A DNA stretch of 17,402 nt from Marinosulfonomonas sp. PRT-SC04 (GCA_001321835.1 JPUR01000112.1:1-17402); one strand, 5' to 3'; positions 1 through 7,782 are shown, counted from the stretch's first letter. Program-made: numbers and translations. Notes: generated by a model from the letters alone, not told the origin.

Positions 1-1141
1 TATACCCCTCTCACTCCAATACCCGAAAGTTCTGATGTGATATGATGCGGAAATTGTCTGTGACTTGATCTCGGAAGCTTCGCCAGTTTTCAGGAATTAC
101 CTTTCGGAAAAATCGGAGTATTGCCTCAGCAAATTGTTTTTGTGTTGCGTAGAAGTGATTGTGGGTGACATGCGCGTGCATGACGGCCCAAAGACGTTCT
201 ATAGGGTTCAAGTGGGGGCAGTAGGGTGGCAATTGGATCAGGCGGATACGGCAGCCCGGGCGAGCGAGCCATTTTTTGACAGCATCGCATCGGTGATAGG
301 CGGCGTTATCCCAAATCACGTGAATAGCCGACATTGTTGGGTTATTGGCTTGGATTTTGGCTAAAAGCTGCACCGCGCTGTTGCTGTCAACAGTGACAGG
401 CTCAACAAAAGGCGCGTCGAAATTCTCCAAGCAAATTGCGCCGTGAATATTGACGCGCCCTCGACCTGAGGTGGTTTTGACAGCAGGGTTTGATCCTTTA
501 CGCACCCAACCGAAGGCGGGCTTGGTCTGGTGTTCGGGGTGTACGGCATCTGCAAAATAAACGGTCTCATCTGCTGGCAAGTTATTCATCAGGGCTTCAT
601 AAAACGCGATGAATTCGGCCTGTTTTGTCTCATCAGCCACATGCGGCAGTGCCTTTGGCTTGCGGTATTCAAAGCCCAGACGACGCAACAGCTTCAAGCA
701 ACCTGAATGGGAATATCTCGGGCCAAACTTGGACTTGATATATACTCGTATTTCACCTGTGGAACGACAAAAATGCCCCTCAAGCCATGTGCACAGTTCG
801 GCCTCTTGATCCGCCGTCATCTGCGATTGCCCGCCTTGCCACCCATCTACGGCAAGAGCATCCCAACCATTCTCACGATAGGCCTTATGCCAGCCACGGA
901 TGGTATCATCGTCGAGATAGAGAAACTTCGCAATCTGTGCGCAGCTTTCGCCGTCATCCAACAGCAAAACAGCATTTGCACGCCGTGCAATTCCGTGATC
1001 TTCACGCTGGCGACGAACGCAGCCTTCAAGTTCATGACGTTCTTCGGCAGAAAGAAAATTAGGGCGTATCATGACCAATTAAGAATCCATCCAAAACAAA
1101 ACGTCAACAAAATATTCGGAATTTCAATGACTCAGAGTATA
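1..1141 (-). mobile_element. IS630-family insertion sequence, apparently complete
   Basis: A single transposase gene is bounded by related ends. The left end reads TATAC at 1-5, and the reverse complement of 1137-1141 also reads TATAC. Aligned inward over 34 bases without gaps, the two ends share 18 positions, the best stretch being CCGAA followed by TT and TG about 23-34 bases in. IS630-family elements insert at TA and duplicate it, so the TA dinucleotides at both edges fit a target duplication. The left inverted repeat overlaps the 3' end of the transposase gene. Which of the two TA steps in TATA is the duplicated target cannot be decided here. The window starts almost exactly at the element's end, so the left flank is not visible. 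Confidence 0.75.
11..1078 (-). CDS. IS630-family transposase (DDE)
   Basis: This 355-residue protein catalyses cut-and-paste transposition of its own element. The N-terminal part (about 10-140) looks like helix-turn-helix DNA-binding domains typical of the family. The C-terminal catalytic domain shows the three acidic residues: D177 (in FADAVH), D257 (in VIWDNAAYH) and E294 (in LPPYCPHLNPIERLW, the classic IS630 signature). Length is normal and there is no programmed frameshift or stop, so it looks intact. The start could be M1 or M3, as two ATG codons are separated by one codon. The stop at 11-13 lies inside the element's terminal repeat. The gene belongs to the AT-richer accessory segment left of dusA. 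Confidence 0.93.
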   Translation of the reverse strand: MVMIRPNFLSAEERHELEGCVRRQREDHGIARRANAVLLLDDGESCAQIAKFLYLDDDTIRGWHKAYRENGWDALAVDGWQGGQSQMTADQEAELCTWLEGHFCRSTGEIRVYIKSKFGPRYSHSGCLKLLRRLGFEYRKPKALPHVADETKQAEFIAFYEALMNNLPADETVYFADAVHPEHQTKPAFGWVRKGSNPAVKTTSGRGRVNIHGAICLENFDAPFVEPVTVDSNSAVQLLAKIQANNPTMSAIHVIWDNAAYHRCDAVKKWLARPGCRIRLIQLPPYCPHLNPIERLWAVMHAHVTHNHFYATQKQFAEAILRFFRKVIPENWRSFRDQVTDNFRIISHQNFRVLE

Positions 1142-1483
1142 GATATCCGATTTTGAGACAATTTGGATCGCTCTGCACTTGCCGCGAACATCCTCTGTCC
1201 TGACCTTGGTTGAGCCTAATCGCGCCAGCGAAAAAGCCCGAATTCCGCCCTGAGTGTAGAATAGGTACGTCCGCTTTGGGGCTGGGAGCGGTCATCTGAC
1301 GTTTTCGGTCAGGATTTTCGCGCTGTGTTTAATGGTCAACGGCGGCAATGCGCAGTTAGTGTGCTTTGCAAAGTTCTGGCAAACTCGTACGAAAAGGTTT
1401 TCAACATAGAGCTCGGGATTCATGTACTCATATGAAGGGCAGTCCATCGAGGCGCTCTATGTCAAGTTTTCAGGAAAGTAATT
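1142..1483. other. Intergenic stretch without a recognisable gene
   Basis: This 342-bp stretch lies between the insertion sequence and the next gene. I see no open frame with recognisable protein content on either strand. It contains one copy of a short hairpin-type repeat at 1271-1295, and it ends with a good ribosome binding site (AGGAAAG at 1472-1478) for the gene that starts at 1484. Confidence 0.5.
1271..1295. repeat. Short hairpin repeat, copy 1
   Basis: The 25-bp unit has CCGCT and AGCGG as short inverted arms around a G-rich centre. It matches 2565-2589 at 20 of 25 positions, with an identical 13-bp core (tttggggctggga). The two copies lie in the same orientation on either side of the gene at 1484-2560. 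I associate this kind of unit with short dispersed intergenic repeats in proteobacteria. That is recollection, not a search result. Confidence 0.5.
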
Positions 1484-2560
1484 ATGCTAATTTTTTGCAG
1501 TTTTTTCATTTTCAAGCAGGATGAAATCGATCTCATCCACGCGATTTGCTCTGACGCGGGTTGGACAACAAGCAGTATTACCGACCCGTCCACTCGCTTC
1601 AGATTCTCCGCTAATGGGATGGCCGAGTTTTCTCAAGCATCGGCCTTGTCCAGTTGCCCCGCTCTTCAAGAGGGCCAGGAACACGGGCAATTACTCCTAT
1701 TTGCGACAGAAAAAGATGATGCGGAAAATATCATAGAGCTTATACGTGCGTCCTTGCTAATGCTGGTAGGTTTTCCCGATCGGTTCGGGCTTGATGGAGC
1801 CAGTTTCCTAATTCCTGACGACCCAATTGAACGCGAAAGCATATTTCAAAATGTATTTCGCACCGACGGGTACTTCCAAAAATTCATCTGGCGTGAAGAG
1901 CTTGTAGCCGCTGTAGCGATTGCAGCAAAAGCATGGTCCGACAGCAAATTAGTATATGCAATTCATAAGCTTGCTCACAGCATTTCGACAGAGAGCGTTT
2001 CTCCACATTCAATGCATCCACAACATGGTCAGATTTTTGAAAAGCATAGTTGCGAGTTTTCATCTCATGTTGGAACGTCAGTGGCGGTAAACCTTGCTTA
2101 CTCTGCAATCGAGGAATTGGGATTAGGTATTCCATCAAGCCGCGAGAATCCGAGGTGGATCAAAGGTTCAACTTATGAATGGAACCCCAAAGTTTTGAAA
2201 AAAATCGAAAAGCGGTTGTTAGATGCGAACATTGGTCCGAACAGAACAATCGATTGGATTCTTAGAGGTGATGAGACCGAAGTTAAACCTGAGCCTGTAA
2301 GGAATTCTCTCACAAATTACAGCGATGGTCAGAGAGTGCGAGACGTTGAGTTATCATTGCCGGATGCTATTAACTCATGTGAATGCCTAAGAAACTGTTT
2401 GACTGCCCACGCCTTCAAAAGCGATACTGCGCTTCTTGGCCCTTATGAGGTTTTTAATTGTCAGCAAGTGGCTAGGTTTCTAATCCTTTCGAAATGTCAG
2501 TTGTTCAATGTTTGGACTGAGGAATTGCGGGCACGGTTTTTGCCCCAATTCACAACATGA
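1484..2560 (+). CDS. Unrecognised protein with HEPN-like C-terminal motif
   Basis: This 358-residue, apparently soluble protein is one I do not recognise as a whole. The region from about residue 198 (AVNLAYSAIEELGL) to 335 has the look of a helical HEPN-like domain. It ends in LRNCLTAHAF, where R303 followed by N304 and H309 fit the Rx4-6H motif (polar residue after R) of HEPN ribonucleases. This is followed by a helix with YEVFNCQQVARFLIL. The first ~190 residues give no family match to my eye. The start is supported by AGGAAAG five bases upstream of the ATG. The gene is AT-richer than the chromosomal genes to the right and sits between an insertion sequence and a broken integrase, so it is probably cargo of a mobile island. 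A toxin or defence role is inference only. Confidence 0.65.
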   Translation: MLIFCSFFIFKQDEIDLIHAICSDAGWTTSSITDPSTRFRFSANGMAEFSQASALSSCPALQEGQEHGQLLLFATEKDDAENIIELIRASLLMLVGFPDRFGLDGASFLIPDDPIERESIFQNVFRTDGYFQKFIWREELVAAVAIAAKAWSDSKLVYAIHKLAHSISTESVSPHSMHPQHGQIFEKHSCEFSSHVGTSVAVNLAYSAIEELGLGIPSSRENPRWIKGSTYEWNPKVLKKIEKRLLDANIGPNRTIDWILRGDETEVKPEPVRNSLTNYSDGQRVRDVELSLPDAINSCECLRNCLTAHAFKSDTALLGPYEVFNCQQVARFLILSKCQLFNVWTEELRARFLPQFTT

Positions 2561-2564
2561 ATGC

Positions 2565-2589
2565 CCGTTTTGGGGCTGGGAACTGCCTT
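2565..2589. repeat. Short hairpin repeat, copy 2
   Basis: This is the partner of the unit at 1271-1295, with 20 of 25 identical positions and the same orientation. It begins five bases after the stop codon of the HEPN-like gene. Its arms (CCGTT and AACTG) are less complementary than those of copy 1. Confidence 0.5.
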
Positions 2590-2695
2590 TGGATACTCAT
2601 GGCCCCAAGGCCCGCTGCTCCGACATTACAATAACGCCTGCTCCTTACCTGGAACGGGCTTTTTACATTTAGGGACGGTTTGCAGTCGGGCTATA

Positions 2696-3782
2696 TCATT
2701 TTTCGGATAGTTTTTTTAGCCATGTCCATCCTTCGTATTTATCGCCTGTCTGTTTGATGTGGGTATATCGCTGTAATGAAGACCACGAGCGGTGCCCAGA
2801 CACGGCTGCAACCTGTGGAATCGTTTCGCCGATTTCGAACAAGCGCGTTACGCCTTCATGGCGAAGGTCGTGAAAACGCAAGTCTTCAATTCCCAAAACT
2901 TTACATGCCCGCGTGAATGCGGTGCTGATGGTGTTGCTGTTATAGGGAAACACCAATGGCGTCTTCTTTGGCATAGCTAGTGCGATGGCCATGGCGGGGG
3001 CAGGTAAGTCGCACCACACGTCGTTCCCTATTTTGTCACCGGGGTGCTTCATATCTTTGATGAACACACGGCTGTGATCGATATCCAGCCCCTTCCATGA
3101 TACCCGTGTTATTTCTTCCTGCCGTCGCGTGGAAAATAGCGCAAACCCGACTATGCGGTGCATCGGAATGGAGTTGGGGCGGCGCAGGTGCTTGTCCTCA
3201 AACATGGTTAGGATGGCATCAAGTTCGTTAAGCGTTAAGCGTTGGGCGGCGGTTTCGTTTCATTGCCTTACCTGTGATGCCAAGTCTGTTGCAGACTAAG
3301 AATGCATCCTTCATCGCCAGCTGATCTAGCGGGATGCCCCATGCGGGTCTAGCGATGGCGAATATTGCCCCAAGGTGAGACATATAGTTGCCAACTGTGG
3401 CTGGTGTCCGTGTTGCGCCGAGTTGTTTAGCAAACTGCACAATATCATGGCTTTTGATTTCGTTGCAGGGCATGTCGGCTAGATCGTATTCTTTGATTGA
3501 CCGTAACACTTGAGCCTTGGTCCGGCCAATTTCTTTGACGCTTTCCGTAATATAGCGGTCAATTGCAGTGCTTAGATTGCGGCCTTTGCTCTTGATGTTT
3601 GTCAGGTCTTCGCCTGCACTGCGGATTTCTTTCATCCGTTTTTTGAACCATCCTTCAGCTGATGATTTCTTGTCAAATGACCGCGATTCTCGGTGCGCCC
3701 ATTTACCGTTTTGCCTTATGTTGATTTGTGCGACATAAGCAATGGAGCCGTCTTTGCGTTTTCGTTCTTTTATTTGGGTCAT
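2696..3782 (-). pseudogene. int: Tyrosine recombinase (integrase), frameshifted
   Basis: Two open frames, 3228-3782 (N-terminal half, 184 codons read) and 2696-3205 (C-terminal half, 169 residues), together make one site-specific integrase. The C-terminal half carries the full catalytic set: R218 in STRRQEEI, K243, H302 and R305 in FHDLRHE, H328 in SGHRSW and Y337 in LQRYTH (numbering on the restored protein). The frame is broken by a tandem 7-bp duplication, CGTTAAG at 3226-3232 and again at 3233-3239. Removing one unit gives exactly 360 codons, 359 residues plus stop, with ...RRPTLNELDAILTMFED... across the join. The gene starts 122 bp from dusA and points away from it. Sequence style (RRPNSIPM, NDVWCDLP) resembles integrases that target dusA. 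As written it should not give a functional protein. Confidence 0.88.
3226..3239. repeat. Tandem 7-bp duplication that breaks the integrase
   Basis: CGTTAAG occurs twice head-to-tail, followed by a further CGTT. The extra 7 bp shift the integrase frame and bring in a stop immediately afterwards. The pattern is typical of replication slippage or a small tandem duplication and could in principle revert. Confidence 0.9.
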
Positions 3783-3785
3783 ATC

Positions 3786-3827
3786 TGAACAACATTTTTG
3801 GTATATTTGAACAACATGTGTTGTTCA
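3786..3827. promoter_or_regulatory. Cluster of TGAACAACA half-sites before the integrase
   Basis: TGAACAACA occurs at 3786-3794 and again at 3808-3816, exactly 22 bp apart. The second copy forms a perfect 9+9 inverted repeat with TGTTGTTCA at 3819-3827 around a TG centre. The cluster starts three bases upstream of the integrase start codon and lies between integrase and dusA. It could be an operator for a repressor or excisionase, or recombinase arm-type sites. The sequence itself does not decide. Spacing of about two helical turns argues for protein binding on one face. Confidence 0.6.
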
Positions 3828-3904
3828 GACTACAAATAATAAACAAAAACAAGCAGAAATGTGCAAGAATGATCGATTAGAAATATAGGCAACATGACGT
3901 AAAT

Positions 3905-4927
3905 ATGAGTAATAAATCAATAAAAACAAAAGCTTGCGATGCGGCGCGGCTGTCCGTTGCACCTATGATGGAATGGACCGACCGCCATTGCCGTTATATG
4001 CACCGGCTGATGTCTTCAAATGCGCTGCTTTATACCGAAATGGTGACCTCTCCGGCCTTGGTGCGCGGTGGTGCACGGCATTTGCTGGGGTTTGATGCGT
4101 TTGAGCATCCGGTCGCGGTGCAATTGGGCGGATCTGATCCCGTCGAGTTGGCCGCTGCCACCCGAATTTGTTGTGACGAGGGCTATGACGAGATCAATCT
4201 GAACATCGGTTGCCCCTCGGATCGGGTGCAGTCTGGCTGCTTTGGGGCGGTGTTGATGCAGCAGCCCGATTTGGTCGCTGAATGTGTGGCGGCGATGATT
4301 GAGGCGTCTGATGTCGAGGTCACCGTGAAATGCCGCATCGGGGTGGACGAACAAGACCCGCAGCAGACCTTGCCAGCGTTCATCGAAACCGTGCGCGCCG
4401 CCGGTGTGACGCGCTTCACCATCCATGCCCGCAAGGCGTGGTTGCAGGGGCTTAGCCCCAAACAAAACCGCGATGTGCCGCCGCTGGATTACGATCTGGT
4501 GCTGCAAATCAAACGCGATTTCCCCGATCTGCATATTTCCGTGAATGGCGGCATCACCACGTTGGCGCAGGCCCGTGAATTTTTGGATGCGGGGCTGGAC
4601 GGGGTGATGATTGGCCGCGCTGCGTATCACACGCCGGATCAGGCTTTACTACAGGCAGATGCCGAGATATTCGGTGGATCAAGTGGCAAGACAACCGAAC
4701 AAGTGGTCGATGAAATGCGCCCCTATATCGAACGGCATTTGGCCAACGGGGGGCGGTTAAACCAGATCACCCGCCATATGCTGGGCCTGTTTCATGGTCG
4801 TCCCGGTGCCCGTGGTTGGCGGCGCACCCTGTCGGAACGCTCACATGTCGAGGGCGCCGGTACAGAAGTTCTGGACGCCGCCCTTGCATCTGTGCAGGAT
4901 CAACCACAGACAAATGTGAGTGGATAA
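3905..4927 (+). CDS. dusA: tRNA-dihydrouridine synthase A
   Basis: This 340-residue FMN-dependent enzyme reduces uridine to dihydrouridine in the tRNA D-loop. Family motifs are complete: VAPMMEWTDRHCRY near the N-terminus, LNIGCPSDRVQSGCFGA with the catalytic cysteine in SGCFG, VTVKCRIG, FTIHARKAW, SVNGGI and GVMIGRAAYH for flavin phosphate binding. The first ~13 codons are AT-rich (lysine, asparagine) and unlike the GC-rich remainder. This fits replacement of the original 5' end by island DNA during integration. The ribosome binding site is poor, and a two-codon frame ATG-ACG-TAA lies just upstream at 3893-3901. The stop is followed after 3 bp by the TauE-type gene, suggesting co-transcription. 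Confidence 0.95.
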   Translation: MSNKSIKTKACDAARLSVAPMMEWTDRHCRYMHRLMSSNALLYTEMVTSPALVRGGARHLLGFDAFEHPVAVQLGGSDPVELAAATRICCDEGYDEINLNIGCPSDRVQSGCFGAVLMQQPDLVAECVAAMIEASDVEVTVKCRIGVDEQDPQQTLPAFIETVRAAGVTRFTIHARKAWLQGLSPKQNRDVPPLDYDLVLQIKRDFPDLHISVNGGITTLAQAREFLDAGLDGVMIGRAAYHTPDQALLQADAEIFGGSSGKTTEQVVDEMRPYIERHLANGGRLNQITRHMLGLFHGRPGARGWRRTLSERSHVEGAGTEVLDAALASVQDQPQTNVSG

Positions 4928-4930
4928 ACC

Positions 4931-5755
4931 ATGCCTGAAATGACAGATTTGCTTCCGATGGCTTTGCTGTTGCTGGCGACTGGTGCCTTTGCCGGTGTGA
5001 TGGCGGGGCTGTTGGGGGTTGGGGGCGGGATCATATTGGTGCCCGCCTATTTCTATATCTTTTCGACCCTTGGATATGATGGCGATCAACTGATGCAGGT
5101 CTGCCTTGCGACCTCGCTTGCCACCATTATCGTGACGTCTCTGCGCTCGGTCTCCAGCCACCATAAAAAGGGCGCGGTTGAGTGGGATATCTTGCGCGGT
5201 TTTGCCCCCGGCATTGTGATCGGCGCCGCGATCGGCGTGCTGGTCGCGGCCTCGTTGCGCTCCGTGGTGCTGCAAGGAATTTTCGGTGTTTTGGGCATGG
5301 TTATTGGGCTATACTTTGGGTTTGGCCGCGATACATGGCGGTTGGGCAATGCAATGCCAACCGGCCTGCGCCGCGCCATCCTGTCACCAATGCTGGGCTT
5401 TATGTCGGTGCTGATGGGCATTGGCGGCGGATCATTCGGGGTGCCCTTAATGAGCCTTTACGCCACCCCGATTCACCGTGCTGTCGCCACCGCCGCAGGG
5501 CTTGGGGTGTTGATCGCCGTGCCTTCGGTGATCGGCTTTCTACTGCTGGATATCCCATTCGCGTCGCGCCCACCTTATACCATTGGCGCCGTGAATGTGC
5601 CCGCCTTCATACTGACCATCAGTATGACATTGATCACAGCGCCATTCGGGGTGACGCTGGCCCATAAAATGGATCCAAAACCGTTAAAACGGGTGTTTGC
5701 ATTCTTCTTAATATTGGTGGCCCTAAACATGCTGAGAAAAGCTGCGGGCTTTTAA
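4931..5755 (+). CDS. TauE/SafE-family sulfite/anion exporter
   Basis: This 274-residue inner-membrane protein has about eight hydrophobic segments in two similar halves. Each half carries the glycine-rich family signature: AGLLGVGGGIILVPA near residues 24-38 and MGIGGGSFGVPLM in the middle. The family moves sulfonates, sulfite or related anions across the membrane, but the substrate here cannot be read from sequence. It starts 3 bp after dusA and probably shares its transcript. Length is normal. It is followed by a short intergenic repeat and a convergent operon. Confidence 0.88.
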   Translation: MPEMTDLLPMALLLLATGAFAGVMAGLLGVGGGIILVPAYFYIFSTLGYDGDQLMQVCLATSLATIIVTSLRSVSSHHKKGAVEWDILRGFAPGIVIGAAIGVLVAASLRSVVLQGIFGVLGMVIGLYFGFGRDTWRLGNAMPTGLRRAILSPMLGFMSVLMGIGGGSFGVPLMSLYATPIHRAVATAAGLGVLIAVPSVIGFLLLDIPFASRPPYTIGAVNVPAFILTISMTLITAPFGVTLAHKMDPKPLKRVFAFFLILVALNMLRKAAGF

Positions 5756-5765
5756 ATCGCACCGC

Positions 5766-5801
5766 CTTCTTCTTTTCTTAAATACCTCAGCCGGAGATAT
5801 C
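5766..5801. repeat. Dispersed intergenic repeat, copy A
   Basis: The unit starts with CTTCTTCTT, continues with TAAATACCT and ends in a small GC-rich inverted repeat (CTC...GAG). A close relative lies at 9754-9789 after soxD. The two share the first 9 bases, the TAAATACCT block and much of the hairpin. Position between the convergent TauE-type and DUF1289 genes suggests a transcript end or REP-like element. Confidence 0.5.
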
Positions 5802-5822
5802 TGGCGCAACATAAGCCCCCAA

Positions 5823-6053
5823 TCACAACCGCTTTAATCGCGCCGCGCGTCCGCCCCGACGCTTCACCACCAACGCGGCCCGCGCAGGCAACTCAGCCAC
5901 TAAATCGGCACGCTCATCGCCACTCATCTGTGACCACGCGCTGATCTCGTCAATGCTGCGATAACAGCCGGTGCACAGCCGCGCCTCGGGGTGGATCACA
6001 CAGATGTTGATGCAGGGCGAGTCAACCTCGTCGCGTTGCCAAACCTCATCCAC
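5823..6053 (-). CDS. DUF1289 family small cysteine protein
   Basis: This 76-residue protein has four cysteines, C14, C18, C27 and C30, in the pattern CINIC...LCTGC. This is the DUF1289 hallmark and a plausible zinc or iron-sulfur site. The following segment (YRSIDEISAWSQMSGDER) matches the family's helical part. The tail is arginine-rich and basic. Translation starts at a GTG whose codon overlaps the end of ruvX by 8 bp, so the two are translationally coupled. Function is unknown in the family. Confidence 0.85.
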   Translation of the reverse strand: MDEVWQRDEVDSPCINICVIHPEARLCTGCYRSIDEISAWSQMSGDERADLVAELPARAALVVKRRGGRAARLKRL

Positions 6054-6519
6054 GCTTCAAATACCCGATCCGGTCCAACACGCCTTGTAGAATATATCCC
6101 GCCGCCACATGGTCGATCACTTCGGCACGCCGCGCCCGCGATGTATCCGCCTCAAGCAAAGCCCGCTCGGCTGCAACGGTTGACAGTCGCTCGTCCCAAA
6201 AACCGATCGGAAGCTCCGTCAGACGCGACAGATTGCGAGCAAAAGCGCGGGTTGATTGACAGCGCGGGCCTTCAGACCCGTCCATATTCAAAGGCAGCCC
6301 CAGAATGAATCCGCCCAGCTCACGCGCCGCCGCGATCTCTAAAATTTTGGCCGCATCAATGCCGAATTTTTTGCGCCGGATGGTTTCCAGCGGAGACGCC
6401 ACGGTCAGAAAACTGTCCGACACCGCCACCCCGACGGTTTTTTCGCCCAGATCAAGGCCAGCAATTGCCTGCATTGGCGCAACGGCGTCCACAAAGCTCT
6501 CTATGTCCTCATAAATCAC
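6046..6519 (-). CDS. ruvX: RuvX/YqgF Holliday junction resolvase-like nuclease
   Basis: This 157-residue RNase H-fold protein belongs to the RuvX/YqgF family, linked to processing of the 5' end of pre-16S rRNA and to Holliday junction cleavage. Acidic active-site motifs are visible: D23 in AGLDLGEK, the WDERLST block (109-113) and D136 in IDHVAAGYILQ. Also present is the LGLPLNMDGSEGP loop. The GTG start overlaps the ccmI stop by 4 bp (GTGA), and the 3' end overlaps the DUF1289 gene by 8 bp, so the three genes form a tight operon. The 15-residue N-terminal extension before the core resembles what I expect in Rhodobacteraceae. A start at M16 is possible but less likely given the coupling. Confidence 0.92.
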   Translation of the reverse strand: MIYEDIESFVDAVAPMQAIAGLDLGEKTVGVAVSDSFLTVASPLETIRRKKFGIDAAKILEIAAARELGGFILGLPLNMDGSEGPRCQSTRAFARNLSRLTELPIGFWDERLSTVAAERALLEADTSRARRAEVIDHVAAGYILQGVLDRIGYLKRG

Positions 6520-7742
6520 TCGGCCACACCCGCACGTTCAGCCGCAGCGCGGATCATTTCTAACGCCTGCGCATCAGCTGCAAACACGCCCTGCGCCTCA
6601 CCCCAAATTGCTCGCGCGCGGTCTGTATCGCCCAGCACGCCAAGCGCACCGATCAACTGAGCCCACTCCTGTGCCGAGCCCCCCTCAGACGCCAAACGCT
6701 CTGACAATTGTGCCACCATAGTGGCGATCATATCTTGGCGACCCTCAGCCGTCATTCCCGAGGCCGCCACCACCGCATCGGCATCGGGACCCGCAAGGAG
6801 AGGCGCGCTGTCAAGTTTGGGCAGGGTGTAATCCACCCCAGCCCAATCGGCGGCTTCTTCAATCTGTCCACGGATTGGCCCGACCCACGGATCAGACGGT
6901 GCGCTTTTTTCAAGCAGGTCGCGCCACAGCCGGAAGGCCATATCTTGGCGGCCATTTTGGGCAAACATCAGGCCAGAGTAATACTGCGCTTTACCCTCAT
7001 TGGGGTCACGATCTAGTGCTTGTTTCAGCGCAGTTTCTGCCTCGGGCGAGACATAGCCACCAGCAGCCATGATCATCAGATGGGCCAGATCGGCCAAATC
7101 GCGGGCATCGGCATCCTCGCCCTTCAGCTCGATCACCCGAATGTGGGCGCGGTAAGCTCCGATATAATTGCCAAGTGCCGCCTCGTTGCCAGCCAGCAGT
7201 TGGTGGCCCTTGAGATCATCGAGACGGGAGGCGATCGCCTGCCGTAGCTTTTCCACCAGCGTTTTATGGCGTGGATCAACTTCAATCATATTGGCCGGCA
7301 TCGAGGCCTCGGCCTCGGCTTGACTTGGTCGCTGCAGACGCATTTCTTCGGCATCCGCAATCCGCAGCTTCAGTGGTAAGTCCGGATATCCCGGCGCGCC
7401 AATGGTCCGGTAAACCCCGATGCTGCCGATCAAAATCGCTGCGCAAACCACGATCGCGCCATAGGTCACCCCGCGCGGTGCAGGCTTTACGGCGGCTGCG
7501 TCCTGAACCGCCTTATAGGCATCCAGCAAGCGGCGTGATACTTCGACCTTGATGCGCGCCGCCTCTTCAGGGCTGACCACGCCGCGCTCCAGATCGCGCG
7601 CGACCCCGTCCAGCTGATCGCGGTAAACGTGCAGATCAAACTCTGCCGCACTGATACCCGTATCGTGCCCGCGAAAAAACGCCAGCACGAACTGTGATAG
7701 CATCAACAGGATTAACATTCCGATAATAATCCAGAACCACAT
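6516..7742 (-). CDS. ccmI: c-type cytochrome biogenesis protein CcmI
   Basis: This 408-residue inner-membrane protein is a component of the cytochrome c maturation system I, where CcmI chaperones apocytochrome c to the haem ligation complex. It has a first membrane segment at about residues 2-22, a cytoplasmic loop with DRGISAAEFDLHVYRDQL-like family sequence (here AAEFDLHVYRDQLDGVARDLE), a second membrane segment at about 93-113, and a periplasmic C-terminal half with TPR-like helices. Length is usual for alphaproteobacterial CcmI. It is the first gene of a reverse operon with ruvX and the DUF1289 gene and is divergent from soxB across a 244-bp regulatory gap. Confidence 0.92.
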   Translation of the reverse strand: MWFWIIIGMLILLMLSQFVLAFFRGHDTGISAAEFDLHVYRDQLDGVARDLERGVVSPEEAARIKVEVSRRLLDAYKAVQDAAAVKPAPRGVTYGAIVVCAAILIGSIGVYRTIGAPGYPDLPLKLRIADAEEMRLQRPSQAEAEASMPANMIEVDPRHKTLVEKLRQAIASRLDDLKGHQLLAGNEAALGNYIGAYRAHIRVIELKGEDADARDLADLAHLMIMAAGGYVSPEAETALKQALDRDPNEGKAQYYSGLMFAQNGRQDMAFRLWRDLLEKSAPSDPWVGPIRGQIEEAADWAGVDYTLPKLDSAPLLAGPDADAVVAASGMTAEGRQDMIATMVAQLSERLASEGGSAQEWAQLIGALGVLGDTDRARAIWGEAQGVFAADAQALEMIRAAAERAGVAE

Positions 7743-7782
7743 AGTGTCTCTCTCGCCTGATAAATTCCCCCCTCATGTAGCG

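Noticed and set aside
1104..1295. 63-codon reverse frame right of the insertion sequence
   Set aside because: It spans the element's end and a short repeat, and has no recognisable motif or ribosome binding site.
2607..2664. Possible terminator between the HEPN-like gene and the integrase (GCCCG ... CGGGC then TTTTT)
   Set aside because: Only five complementary pairs separated by a 40-base loop. The T-run is real but the stem is not convincing.
4016..4630. 204-codon reverse frame inside dusA
   Set aside because: It lies antisense to conserved DusA motifs and has the odd composition of a shadow frame.
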